Positions 7,814 through 16,134 of a stretch of DNA of 35,899 nt are shown here, piece after piece (position 1 is the first letter of the stretch; every line of letters begins with the position of its first letter). The DNA lies in contig JAFIEE010000015.1 of NCBI GenBank assembly GCA_020832705.1, forward strand, positions 1 through 35,899, in the 5' to 3' direction. Made by a program: the position numbers and the translations under genes. The notes under the pieces are model-generated. The model saw nothing but the letters and a program-made list of their open reading frames with translations. It was not told where the DNA came from and searched no databases. This DNA is from Paracoccaceae bacterium. Its GTDB lineage: Bacteria > Pseudomonadota > Alphaproteobacteria > Rhodobacterales > Rhodobacteraceae.

Positions 7814-7829
7814 CCGGCCCTCCCGTTCG

Positions 7830-8276
7830 TCAGTCCTGCAGGGCCTCCACCCCGCGCGCGCCTATCAGCCGGTAGACCCAGGCCATGGAGCCGTCTTCCA
7901 GCGGCAGCAGATCACGGCGGTATTTTCGCCCGGTTCGCTCGTAGCGGTCAAGGCGGGCAAGCTCGGACGGGGTGACACGGAACCGCACGCCCTGCAACAC
8001 GCTGTCGGGACTGTCGCGCAGGTCGCGCCGGTCGCGGATGACGCCGCTCAGGGCGGCAGGTTCGGCGGGCACCGGGCGGCCTACCACAATCAACCGCACC
8101 ACCGGATTGGTCAGCGTGGCAAAGCCGAAGACATAGCTGTCGCCCTCGGGCAGGGGCGGCGCGTTCGCGGCCGGCGCGGGCAGGTAGAAGGGCGCGCGCA
8201 CCACCGCGTAGCCAAGCGCCAGCAACAGCGCGATCAGGAAAACGGCGACCATTGTTCCGGGGCTCATCCAGCGCAT
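7830..8276 (-). CDS. Membrane-anchored gamma-glutamylcyclotransferase-like (AIG2/GGCT) protein
   Basis: A 148-residue protein with an N-terminal transmembrane or uncleaved signal segment (about residues 7-28) and a GGCT/AIG2-like domain. The substrate loop is YVFGFATLTNP, in place of the usual Y-G-T-L form, and the helix RLDRYERTGRKYRRDLLPL carries the catalytic Glu of the family. The ATG at 8276 has GGAAGG just before it; the ORF-track start adds 37 residues without an RBS. The anchor would place the domain on the periplasmic side, unusual for GGCT proteins, which are normally cytosolic. Pairing with the amidoligase downstream suggests one enzyme makes and the other releases gamma-glutamyl or related amides. 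An imperfect hairpin (ccggatg/catccgg, 8303-8331) sits upstream, after mscS. Confidence 0.7.
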   Translation of the reverse strand: MRWMSPGTMVAVFLIALLLALGYAVVRAPFYLPAPAANAPPLPEGDSYVFGFATLTNPVVRLIVVGRPVPAEPAALSGVIRDRRDLRDSPDSVLQGVRFRVTPSELARLDRYERTGRKYRRDLLPLEDGSMAWVYRLIGARGVEALQD

Positions 8277-8445
8277 GTCCTTCCATATGGGCGTGCCCCG
8301 CCCCGGATGCTGCGGCTTTTGCGCCATCCGGTGCCATGCGCCATCTGCGGTGCACGGCTTCGCACGGGCACGCCACGCTCCCCACACCCGCCGCCGGGCC
8401 GGTCAGGACCGCAAGACAGGCGCGGACGCATCGGACCCTGACCCC

Positions 8446-10734
8446 CTAGGGTTTCGCGCGCTCCGCATCTTGGGCTTCGGCGGCATCGGCGCGGATTTCG
8501 GTGGGCCGCTCTTCGGACGCTGCACCGGCGGCAGGGTCTGTCGGGGCGGGCCGGTCGGGCAGGGGCGCCGCGCGGCGCAGGTGCAGGGGCGGGGCCGTGC
8601 CGTCCTTGTCCTGCCCCATGTAGAGCGTCATGTGCGGGAAGGGGATTTCAACGCCTGCGCGGTCCAGCACCTGCTTGATGATCTCGTTATAGGCGCGTCC
8701 GACCCCCCATTGCATCCCCGGCGCGGTCTTGATCCGGCCCCGGACCACCACGGCCGACTCGCCCAGTTCCGCGACCCCGTGAATCTCGAAATCCCCGACG
8801 ATGCTTTCGCCGTGTTCGGTGGCTTTCAGGATGTCGAACGCCTCCTGCATCAGATCCTTCACCTGCGCCACATCCTCGCGATAGGCGACCGCGACATTGG
8901 CGACATGGAAGCCGAAGCCCTTCATGAAGTTCGAGACCATGTCCACCGAACTGAACGGAATCAGGTGATAGGTGCCGTTGAGGTCGCGCAATCCCACCGA
9001 GCGGATGGTGAGCTTTTCCACCACCCCGGTGGTGCCGCCCGCAGTGACGACATCGCCTTCGTTCATGGCGTTTTCGACCTGGATGAAGGCGCCGGTGATG
9101 ATGTCCTGCACCAGCCGTTGCGCGCCGAAGCCGATCGCCAGACCCAGCACGCCGGCACCGGCCAGCAAGGGCGCGATGTTCACCCCGAGTTGCGACAGCG
9201 CCAGCATCGCCGCCATGATGATCAGCGCGATGGTGAAGGCATTGCGGAACAGCGCCAGCAGCGTGCGCTCGCGTGCGGTGGGCACGCGCCCGACCTCGGG
9301 GTTCAGGCGGTATTCGATGAAGGACGACAGCGCCAGCCAGACCCCGAGCGCGATCAGCACCACCAGCGTGGCGGACACGATCCGCCCGGTCACGTCGCGC
9401 CCGACCTCGCTTGCCGCCCAGCCCAGGAAGTCCATCACCTGCCAGACCTGCGCGATCACCACCATCACGGCCAGGAAAGCCAGTATCCGCAGCACCTTGA
9501 GAATGGTCGGCACAAAGGCGTTGAGCCGGTCCTCGAGCAGCGGCAGGGTCTGGCGCACATCGGGCGGCAGGCGCATGCCGCCGGTGATCGCGCGGCTGAT
9601 CAGCGCCATCACCGCGACCCCGGCGACAACGGCGATCACCGAATTCAGCGTCGCCATCAGCATGAAGGGCAGCGCCTCCTCGGGCCGCACGGTCCAGACC
9701 ACGAACAGCGCGACCAGATAGCCGATGGCCAGCCAGTGCCAGAAACCGGCGAAGAACGCCTCGATCCGGCCGACCATGTCCTCGGGCATGCGTTCGTGGC
9801 GGGCGCGCAGGGCCTGCGCGACCGGAGCGCGGTTCTGCAGGACGATCAGGATGGCGATCAGCAGCGCCGTGATGACGATCAGCGCGGTCACGCTGCGCCC
9901 GACGGCAAAGGAGACGGCAGCGTTGATGATCGGCACCACCAGCAGGATGCCATAGCCCAGCAGGCTGACCAGACGCGAGGACCAGAAATACCAGTAGGCG
10001 GCGGTCTCGTCGCCCATGGGCGCAAAGCGCAGGCGCGGGAAGCGCGGTGCAAAGATGCCGCGCAGGACGACCTTGGTCAGTTCCACCAGCAGGAACGCGT
10101 TGAGAAACAGGCTCTGGCGGAAATCCATCGCGCCCGGTTCGCCCAGATAGAGCGCGGCGATGTAGCCGCCCGCCCAGGCCAGCACGATGATCAGCGCATC
10201 GATCACGCTGGACCCGGCGATGAGTGCCAGCATCAGCAGCCACCGCCCTTCGGCCACACGTCCGGACATGGCCGCAAAGATGCGCCCGCCCAGCAGCCGC
10301 AACCCGAAGAACAGCCCCAGCGTGATGGCACCGACAATCAGCAGCGCGCTGACCGTGGCGCTGACCTCGGCCCAGTTGATGCGGCTGGCGTCCGAGAACC
10401 CGGCCAGCATGGACTGGACCGAATGGAAAACGTCAAAGGCCTGATCTGTCGCCCCTTCGGCAAAGGCGCGCGTGTATTCGGCGATCTGGCGCGCAAGCGA
10501 CACCTGCTGTGGCGGGGGCGATTCGGCGAGGGGAGCGGCCTCGGGGTCGATGGCGCGCGCCTCGAGTTGCGCGATGAGCGCGTCAAGGGCGGCCTCGTCG
10601 CGCAGGATCTCGATCAGGAGCGTTGCGGGATCGTCGGTGCCGGGGGCGGTGTTCACATCCTGCGCATGCAGCGGTTGCGCCATGGCCGACCAGGCCAGCA
10701 TCATCCAGACGATCAGAAACCGCAACACCGTCAC
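8446..10734 (-). CDS. Large MscS-family mechanosensitive channel (YbiO-like)
   Basis: A 762-residue inner-membrane channel predicted to open on membrane tension and release solutes on hypo-osmotic shock. It has a signal peptide (residues 1-25, ending AMAQPLHAQD), a periplasmic N-terminal helical region, many transmembrane helices between about residues 130 and 500, then the pore helix and beta domain: GVNIAPLLAGAGVLGLAIGFGAQ, LVQDIITGAFIQVENAMNEGD and GTYHLIPFSSVD, characteristic of MscS. The C-terminal alpha-beta domain ends PFPHMTLYMGQ near residue 700, followed by a charged, Pro/Ala-rich tail. Length and layout resemble E. coli YbiO. The start is GTG and has no clear Shine-Dalgarno site; it diverges from the hybrid kinase gene. 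Confidence 0.9.
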   Translation of the reverse strand: MTVLRFLIVWMMLAWSAMAQPLHAQDVNTAPGTDDPATLLIEILRDEAALDALIAQLEARAIDPEAAPLAESPPPQQVSLARQIAEYTRAFAEGATDQAFDVFHSVQSMLAGFSDASRINWAEVSATVSALLIVGAITLGLFFGLRLLGGRIFAAMSGRVAEGRWLLMLALIAGSSVIDALIIVLAWAGGYIAALYLGEPGAMDFRQSLFLNAFLLVELTKVVLRGIFAPRFPRLRFAPMGDETAAYWYFWSSRLVSLLGYGILLVVPIINAAVSFAVGRSVTALIVITALLIAILIVLQNRAPVAQALRARHERMPEDMVGRIEAFFAGFWHWLAIGYLVALFVVWTVRPEEALPFMLMATLNSVIAVVAGVAVMALISRAITGGMRLPPDVRQTLPLLEDRLNAFVPTILKVLRILAFLAVMVVIAQVWQVMDFLGWAASEVGRDVTGRIVSATLVVLIALGVWLALSSFIEYRLNPEVGRVPTARERTLLALFRNAFTIALIIMAAMLALSQLGVNIAPLLAGAGVLGLAIGFGAQRLVQDIITGAFIQVENAMNEGDVVTAGGTTGVVEKLTIRSVGLRDLNGTYHLIPFSSVDMVSNFMKGFGFHVANVAVAYREDVAQVKDLMQEAFDILKATEHGESIVGDFEIHGVAELGESAVVVRGRIKTAPGMQWGVGRAYNEIIKQVLDRAGVEIPFPHMTLYMGQDKDGTAPPLHLRRAAPLPDRPAPTDPAAGAASEERPTEIRADAAEAQDAERAKP

Positions 10735-11010
10735 GAACCCGCACCCCGCAAGATATTCACTATTTCCAATGCACCTTTACCGGCTCAGGGCAGGACAGGC
10801 AAATCCGGCGCGACGGCCTTGCGCGCGGGCGTCTTCGGCTTCCCGTCACCCGGGCGGCGCTTTCGGCGTCGGTTCACCTTCGCGCCCGCGCGCGCCGGAG
10901 GGCATGCGATCAGCGCGGCAGACGGGCCGACAGGGGCGCCCATCGGGGGGCGCTTGCAACTTTATGGCGAAAACGCTTGCCCGGGGCGACCGGGGCAGGT
11001 CACTCTGGCC

Positions 11011-13389
11011 GTGAATGCTTCCAAACCCGGTTTGCCCGAAATGAGCGCAGCAATCGACGGCATCATCTGGCGCGCCGATGCGGATACGCTTCGCTTCGAA
11101 TACGTCTATGGCAGCGTCCGCGAAATCCTCGGCTACAGCGCCGAGGACTGGCTGGCCGAGGACGGATTCTGGCAGTCGAAACTGCACCCCGAGGATGCCG
11201 ACAGGATCATCGCGGCCTGTGTGGACCTCAGCCGCCAGCGCCTGCCGCGTCGGCTGACCTATCGCATGATCGCTGCAGATGGGCGCGCGGTATGGCTTCA
11301 GGACAATGTCAAGGTCGAGGTCGACGGTCCCCGTGCGAGGCTGACCGGAATCATGATCGACGTCACCGCGCTTGTGGAAGAGCGCAGGCAGGTCGATTCA
11401 TCGCGCCGCCAGAACGCGCATTCCCGCGCGCTTTACGACCTTGTTCCCGTTGCCATCTGGGAGGAAGAGTGGTCCGGCGTGGTGGCGGAATTGCGCAACC
11501 TGCGCGCGCGGGGGATCGCCGACATCCGGGCGCACGCCGACCGGACCCCGGGGTTCGTGGAGTCGATGCTGGCGCGGCTTCAGGTGGTTGCGGTCAATCC
11601 CGGCGCGGTCGAGATGTTTCGCGCCGCGGATGCCGCGGACCTGATTGCCCGGGCCAGTGCGGTGATTGATGCCGACCGCCCGAACTCGGTTTTCATCACC
11701 GCGCTGGATGCGATACTGCGGGACGAGCGCCGGATCGAAGGGGTCAACACCCTGCGGCGGCTGGACGGCGCACCGGTGCATGTGCATTACCGCATCGCCC
11801 TTCCGGGGATCGAGGACCGCACGGCGCACGCTGTCATCTGCGAGATGGACATCAGCGAAGCGCATACGGCCAACGAACGCTTCGAACTCGTCACCCGTGC
11901 CACGTCGGATGTGATCTGGGATTTCGACATCGTGGCCGATACGCTCTGGGCCAGCGACGGGTTGCAGCGGATCTTCGGGCTGGACCCGGCCGTAATGCTT
12001 GACGGGCTCGACCGATGGACCGCGCGCATTCATCCCGAGGATATCGATCGCGTGATGACCCAGTTCGACGCCATCCTGAACCGGGGCAGCGATGTCTGGG
12101 AACAGGAATACCGGTTCAGGAAGGGGGACGGTTCCGACGCCTGGGTGCGCGACGAGGGGTTTGTGCTGCGCGATGCACAGGGCGCGGCGGTGCGCATGGT
12201 CGGCAGCCTTGTCGACATCACCGAGCAGCGCAAGCTTGAGGAGCGGCTTCTGCAGTCACAGAAACTCGAGGCGATGGGCAAGCTCACCGGCGGCATGGCG
12301 CATGATTTCAACAACCTGCTGACGGTCGTGCTGGGCAGTCTCGAAGCGCTGGAGGATCGTATCGGCGCCGATGCCGAGGCCCGGCAGCATCTGCAGGTCG
12401 CCAACCGCGCCGTGGACCGCAGCGCGCAGATGATCAGCCAGCTTCTGTCCTATGCCCGCCAGCAGCCGATGGCGCCGCAGACGATCGACATGGCGTCCCA
12501 GGTCGGCGACATGCGCCAGACACTGGCGCGCACGCTTGGCGAGCAGATCACTCTTGCGGTGGAGGGCGCGCCCGACTTGTGGATGTGCCGCGCCGACCCT
12601 GGCCAACTGGAAAGCGCGCTGCTCAATCTCTGCATCAATGCCCGCGACGCCATGCCCGGCGGCGGCAGGCTGACCATAGGGATGCGCAATGCCCAGGTTG
12701 CCGCGGACGACCCATTGGCCGAACAGGGGCTGGCCCCGGGCGGTTATGCGGTGCTGTCGGTCAGTGACACGGGCCACGGAATGGATACCGCGACGCTTCA
12801 GGCGGCATTCGATCCCTTTTTCACCACAAAGGAAGTCGGCGCGGGCAGCGGGCTTGGCCTGTCGATGGTGCAGGGATTCGCGCATCAGTCGAAGGGTATC
12901 GCGCAAATCCGCTCGGAACCCGGGCGCGGCACCGTTGTCGAACTCTATCTGCCCGCGCGTCCGGTCGCGGCGCCGGATGCGGCGGCGCGCGCAGCGCCTG
13001 CGGCAGAGCGTCTGCACGGGGCGGGTCATGTGCTGCTGCTCGAAGATCAGGACATGGTGCGCACGCATGTGGTCAAACTGCTCGACTCGCTGGGCTATTC
13101 GGTGACACCCACGGGCACGGTGGCGGCGGCCGCCGAGGTGCTTGCCTCGGACCGCCGTATCGACCTGGTGCTTGCCGACATCGTGCTGCCCGGGGGCGAA
13201 TCCGGGTTCGACCTTGCCCGACAGGTGGCGGCGTTGCGTCCCTGCCTGCCGGTGATTTTCACCTCCGGGTATCACGCATCCGAGGATGACGCGGGAAAGT
13301 TGCTGCAGCCGGGCCGGAACTTCCTGCGCAAACCCTATCGCCGCAACGACCTTGCCACGCTCCTGCAGCAGGCGCTGGGCAAAAATTGA
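11011..13389 (+). CDS. Soluble PAS-PAS-PAS hybrid histidine kinase with C-terminal receiver
   Basis: An approximately 792-residue cytoplasmic hybrid kinase. Three PAS-type modules are visible: about 12-118 (DGIIWRADADTLRFEYVYGS), 141-285 (a variant with IWEEEWSGVVAELRNL) and 291-405 (TSDVIWDFDIVADTLW). The HisKA block follows, KLEAMGKLTGGMAHDFNNLL, with phospho-His near 431. The HATPase has LLNLCINARDAMPGGG, SDTGHGMD and GSGLGLSMVQGF, and the receiver (673-792) has Asp near 723 in LVLADIVLPGG. No transmembrane segment is seen, so it senses an internal signal, possibly redox, oxygen or light. The ORF-track start (8275) reads antisense to mscS; GTG 11011 is preferred, ATG 11041 is the alternative. 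No separate response regulator is adjacent. Confidence 0.85.
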   Translation: MNASKPGLPEMSAAIDGIIWRADADTLRFEYVYGSVREILGYSAEDWLAEDGFWQSKLHPEDADRIIAACVDLSRQRLPRRLTYRMIAADGRAVWLQDNVKVEVDGPRARLTGIMIDVTALVEERRQVDSSRRQNAHSRALYDLVPVAIWEEEWSGVVAELRNLRARGIADIRAHADRTPGFVESMLARLQVVAVNPGAVEMFRAADAADLIARASAVIDADRPNSVFITALDAILRDERRIEGVNTLRRLDGAPVHVHYRIALPGIEDRTAHAVICEMDISEAHTANERFELVTRATSDVIWDFDIVADTLWASDGLQRIFGLDPAVMLDGLDRWTARIHPEDIDRVMTQFDAILNRGSDVWEQEYRFRKGDGSDAWVRDEGFVLRDAQGAAVRMVGSLVDITEQRKLEERLLQSQKLEAMGKLTGGMAHDFNNLLTVVLGSLEALEDRIGADAEARQHLQVANRAVDRSAQMISQLLSYARQQPMAPQTIDMASQVGDMRQTLARTLGEQITLAVEGAPDLWMCRADPGQLESALLNLCINARDAMPGGGRLTIGMRNAQVAADDPLAEQGLAPGGYAVLSVSDTGHGMDTATLQAAFDPFFTTKEVGAGSGLGLSMVQGFAHQSKGIAQIRSEPGRGTVVELYLPARPVAAPDAAARAAPAAERLHGAGHVLLLEDQDMVRTHVVKLLDSLGYSVTPTGTVAAAAEVLASDRRIDLVLADIVLPGGESGFDLARQVAALRPCLPVIFTSGYHASEDDAGKLLQPGRNFLRKPYRRNDLATLLQQALGKN

Positions 13390-13521
13390 GCGGCCGCATT
13401 GCCCGCCACGCGCCGGGCGCATCAAGATTGAACGCCAACACAGGATGATTGCCCCGCGGGCGGTGCCGACGGCGCGTGCGCTCCGGTCGGGATGATCCCG
13501 AGGCAGGGCAGGGCGCAGCGG

Positions 13522-15258
13522 TCAGCAGATTTCGGGCTCGCCTGCGGCGGGGCCGAACCCGCGTTCCAGGAAATCGAAATCGCAGCCCTTGTCCGCCTGC
13601 GTGACATGGCGCGAGAACATCCACCCCCAGCCGCGCTGGAACCGTGGTTCCGGCGGGGTCCAGGCGGCGCGGCGTCGGTCAAGTTCATCTGCATCGACCA
13701 GCATGTCCAGCCGCCGCGCGGAAAGGTCCAGCCGTATGGTGTCGCCGGTCCTGAGCAGCGCCAGCGGCCCGCCGACAAAGGCTTCGGGCGCGACATGCAG
13801 CACGCAGGCCCCGTACGAGGTGCCCGACATCCGCGCGTCCGAAATCCGCAGCATATCGCGGTGACCCTGGCGGATCAGCGTCCTGGGGATCGGCAGCATT
13901 CCCCATTCGGGAAAGCCGGGGCCGCCCAGCGGACCGGCATTGCGCAGGACCATCACATGGTCGGGCGTGACATCCAGGGTCTCGTCCTCGACCGCAGCCT
14001 TCATCTCGGCATAGCTGTCGAACACCAGCGCGGGGCCTTCGTGGGTGTGGAACTTCGGATCACAGGCGGCTGGCTTCATCACGGCCCCGTCCGGACAGAG
14101 GTTGCCGCGCAGCACCGCCAGCGAGCCTTCGGGATAGACCGGGTTCGACAGCGGGCGGATCACATCGGCGTTCCAGACCTCGGCCCCTTCCAGGTTTTCG
14201 CCCAGGGTGCGGCCGGTGACGGTCAGGCAGGACAGGTCCAGTCGGTCCCTGAGCTGCACCATCAGGGCGCGCAACCCTCCGGCATAGTAGAAGTCTTCCA
14301 TCAGATACTCGGTGCCCGCGGGCCGGACATTGGCGATCAGGGGTGTGACGCGCCCCAGCGCATCCAGATCATCCAGCGTCAGATCCACGCCCGCGCGCCG
14401 CGCAATGGCGATCAGATGGACAACGGCGTTGGTGGAACAGCCGAGGGCCATGGCGACGGTGGCCGCGTTGCGCACCGCCGGAGCGGTGACGACCCTGTCG
14501 GGGGTCAGTTGTTGTTCGATCATCTCGACAATACGCCGACCGCAATCGGCTGACATGCGCTGATGGCCCGAATCCACCGCCGGGATGGACGAGGCGCCGG
14601 GCAGTGTCAGGCCCATCGCATCGGCGATGGCGGTCATGGTGCTGGCCGTGCCCATGGTCATGCAGACCCCGGCCGAGCGCGCAATCCCCCCCTGCAGCCC
14701 CTGCCACTGATCGGGGCTGATCTTCCCGGCGCGCCGTTCGTCCCAGTATTTCCACGCGTCGGACCCTGAACCCAGCGTCTGCCCGGCAAAGTTGCCGCGC
14801 AGCATCGGGCCTGCGGGCAAGTAGATCATCGGCACGCCGGCGCTCAGCGCTCCCATCACCAGCCCCGGCGTGGTCTTGTCGCACCCGCCCATCAGCACCA
14901 CCCCGTCCAGCGGATGGGCGCGGATCTGCTCTTCGGTTTCGATGCCCAGCAGGTTGCGATAGAGCATCGAGCTGGGCTTGGTGAAGCTTTCATCCACCGA
15001 GATCGCAGGCAGTTCCACAGGAAAGCCCCCGGCCTGCAGCACGCCGCGCCGGACATCCTGGGCGCGGTCGCGAAAATGCGCATGGCAAGAGTTGAGTTCC
15101 GACCAGGTGTTGAGAATGCCGACAATGGGCTTGCCCATGAAATCGGCCTCGGAATAGCCCAGTTGCATCATGCGCGAGCGGTGGCCGAAGCTGCGCAGAT
15201 CGTCCGGTGCGAACCAGCGCGCGCTGCGCAGTTGCCTTGGGTTTCTGGTCTGGGTCAT
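13522..15258 (-). CDS. IlvD/Edd family dehydratase (sugar-acid dehydratase type)
   Basis: A 578-residue Fe-S dehydratase of the IlvD/Edd family, which converts 2,3-dihydroxy acids or aldonates to 2-keto-3-deoxy acids. It shows the family signatures GILNTWSELNSCHAHFRDRAQDVR, MGGCDKTTPGLVMG, GVCMTMGTASTMTAIADAMGLTLPG and SDARMSGTSYGACVLHVAPEA, including the cluster cysteines (SCHAH, GGCDK, GVCMT). The overall form resembles L-arabinonate/xylonate-type dehydratases more than biosynthetic IlvD. ATG 15258 has AAGGA 7 bases upstream and is chosen over the track start (15276), which has none. It lies just downstream of a GntR regulator and points away from the catabolic operon. A weakly paired 132-base gap separates it from the convergent kinase. 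Confidence 0.85.
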   Translation of the reverse strand: MTQTRNPRQLRSARWFAPDDLRSFGHRSRMMQLGYSEADFMGKPIVGILNTWSELNSCHAHFRDRAQDVRRGVLQAGGFPVELPAISVDESFTKPSSMLYRNLLGIETEEQIRAHPLDGVVLMGGCDKTTPGLVMGALSAGVPMIYLPAGPMLRGNFAGQTLGSGSDAWKYWDERRAGKISPDQWQGLQGGIARSAGVCMTMGTASTMTAIADAMGLTLPGASSIPAVDSGHQRMSADCGRRIVEMIEQQLTPDRVVTAPAVRNAATVAMALGCSTNAVVHLIAIARRAGVDLTLDDLDALGRVTPLIANVRPAGTEYLMEDFYYAGGLRALMVQLRDRLDLSCLTVTGRTLGENLEGAEVWNADVIRPLSNPVYPEGSLAVLRGNLCPDGAVMKPAACDPKFHTHEGPALVFDSYAEMKAAVEDETLDVTPDHVMVLRNAGPLGGPGFPEWGMLPIPRTLIRQGHRDMLRISDARMSGTSYGACVLHVAPEAFVGGPLALLRTGDTIRLDLSARRLDMLVDADELDRRRAAWTPPEPRFQRGWGWMFSRHVTQADKGCDFDFLERGFGPAAGEPEIC

Positions 15259-15290
15259 CGCCGATCCTTGGCTCATGGGTGGGATGGGGG

Positions 15291-16019
15291 CTATTCGGTC
15301 ACGCGCCGCCGCGCCTGGACCAGGTGATAGCGCATCAGCAACTCCGCGGCCTCACCGTCGCGGTTGCGGATCGCTTCAAGAATATCGCGGTGCTCGTTCA
15401 CCACGGTGTCCACTCGCAGCGCATCGCCCATTCTGGTCAGGGACTGGGCCACGCCGATCGCGCGCAGCATGACCGGGCGGGCCACATCCAGCATGTCGCA
15501 AAAGAGGTCATTGCCGCTGGCTCCGGCAATGGCGCGGTGCAGGTCGAAATCGGCCTGGCGCGACGGTTCGCGCGCGCGCATGGAGGCTTCCATCTCCGCC
15601 AGCTTGCGGGTGATCAGTTCCAGATCGGCGGAGGTGGCCCTGTGGGCGGCATGGCGCGCGGCCGCCGGTTCCAGCGCAAGGCGCGCCTCCATGCAGCGCA
15701 TGAGCGCGGCGACATCGCCGGCGCCGCTGTGTTCGATCAGTGCCTGCGGCGGGCGGCGGCGGACGAAGCTGCCGGCCCCCTGGCGCGCCACAACGATCCC
15801 GTCCGCCCGCAGGCGGGCAAAGGCTTCGCGCACTACGGGGCGGGAAACAGCGTATGTGCGGCACAGCTCGTTCTCCGAGGGCAGCCGCGCGCCTTCGACG
15901 AACCGGCCGGAAGCGATCATTTCCAGGATACGGCCATAGATATCATCGGCCAGCCGACGGCGCTGGCGGCCGTGGCCGCCATCTGGCGCGGCTGCGGGCG
16001 CATCGTTGCGTGCTGTCAT
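15291..16019 (-). CDS. GntR-family (FadR/FCD) transcriptional regulator 1
   Basis: A 242-residue repressor-type regulator. The winged helix-turn-helix spans about residues 22-90, with RLPSENELCRTYAVSRPVVREAFARLRADGIV, the GntR recognition segment. An FCD ligand-binding domain fills 105-230, with the conserved D-F-D-L-H-R-A-I run and NEHRDILEAI carrying metal/ligand His residues. Such proteins usually bind hydroxy, keto or sugar acids. It is divergent from the TPP-enzyme operon and lies 32 bases upstream of the IlvD/Edd gene. The palindrome between the divergent genes is the likely operator, so it may control both sides and itself. Confidence 0.88.
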   Translation of the reverse strand: MTARNDAPAAAPDGGHGRQRRRLADDIYGRILEMIASGRFVEGARLPSENELCRTYAVSRPVVREAFARLRADGIVVARQGAGSFVRRRPPQALIEHSGAGDVAALMRCMEARLALEPAAARHAAHRATSADLELITRKLAEMEASMRAREPSRQADFDLHRAIAGASGNDLFCDMLDVARPVMLRAIGVAQSLTRMGDALRVDTVVNEHRDILEAIRNRDGEAAELLMRYHLVQARRRVTE

Positions 16020-16076
16020 GCAGGCCCTTTCCGATGATCCGGCTGCATCGCTTGTCAGTCACACATGTAATGACAT

Positions 16077-16105
16077 TTGACAAGTTTGTCGACAAGTGAT
16101 CTGAC
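16077..16105 (+). promoter_or_regulatory. Candidate promoter with embedded TTGTCGACAA operator
   Basis: TTGACA (16077-16082) matches the -35 consensus exactly and is 17 bases from TCTGAC (weak -10, 3 of 6). The perfect palindrome TTGTCGACAA (16086-16095) lies in the spacer. The minus strand also shows ACTTGTC twice at a 12-base interval across this region. A palindrome inside the promoter of an operon divergent from its GntR regulator is the classical arrangement for repression. The sequences are seen directly; binding by this regulator is inferred. Confidence 0.55.
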
Positions 16106-16134
16106 TGGGCGCAGATTGCGAAAAGGGGTGACAG

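Noticed and set aside
8275-11010. Long plus-strand ORF (part of the 1704-aa track entry) opposite mscS
   Set aside because: Gln/His/Arg-rich antisense shadow of the channel gene; only the part after about 11011 encodes a recognisable kinase.
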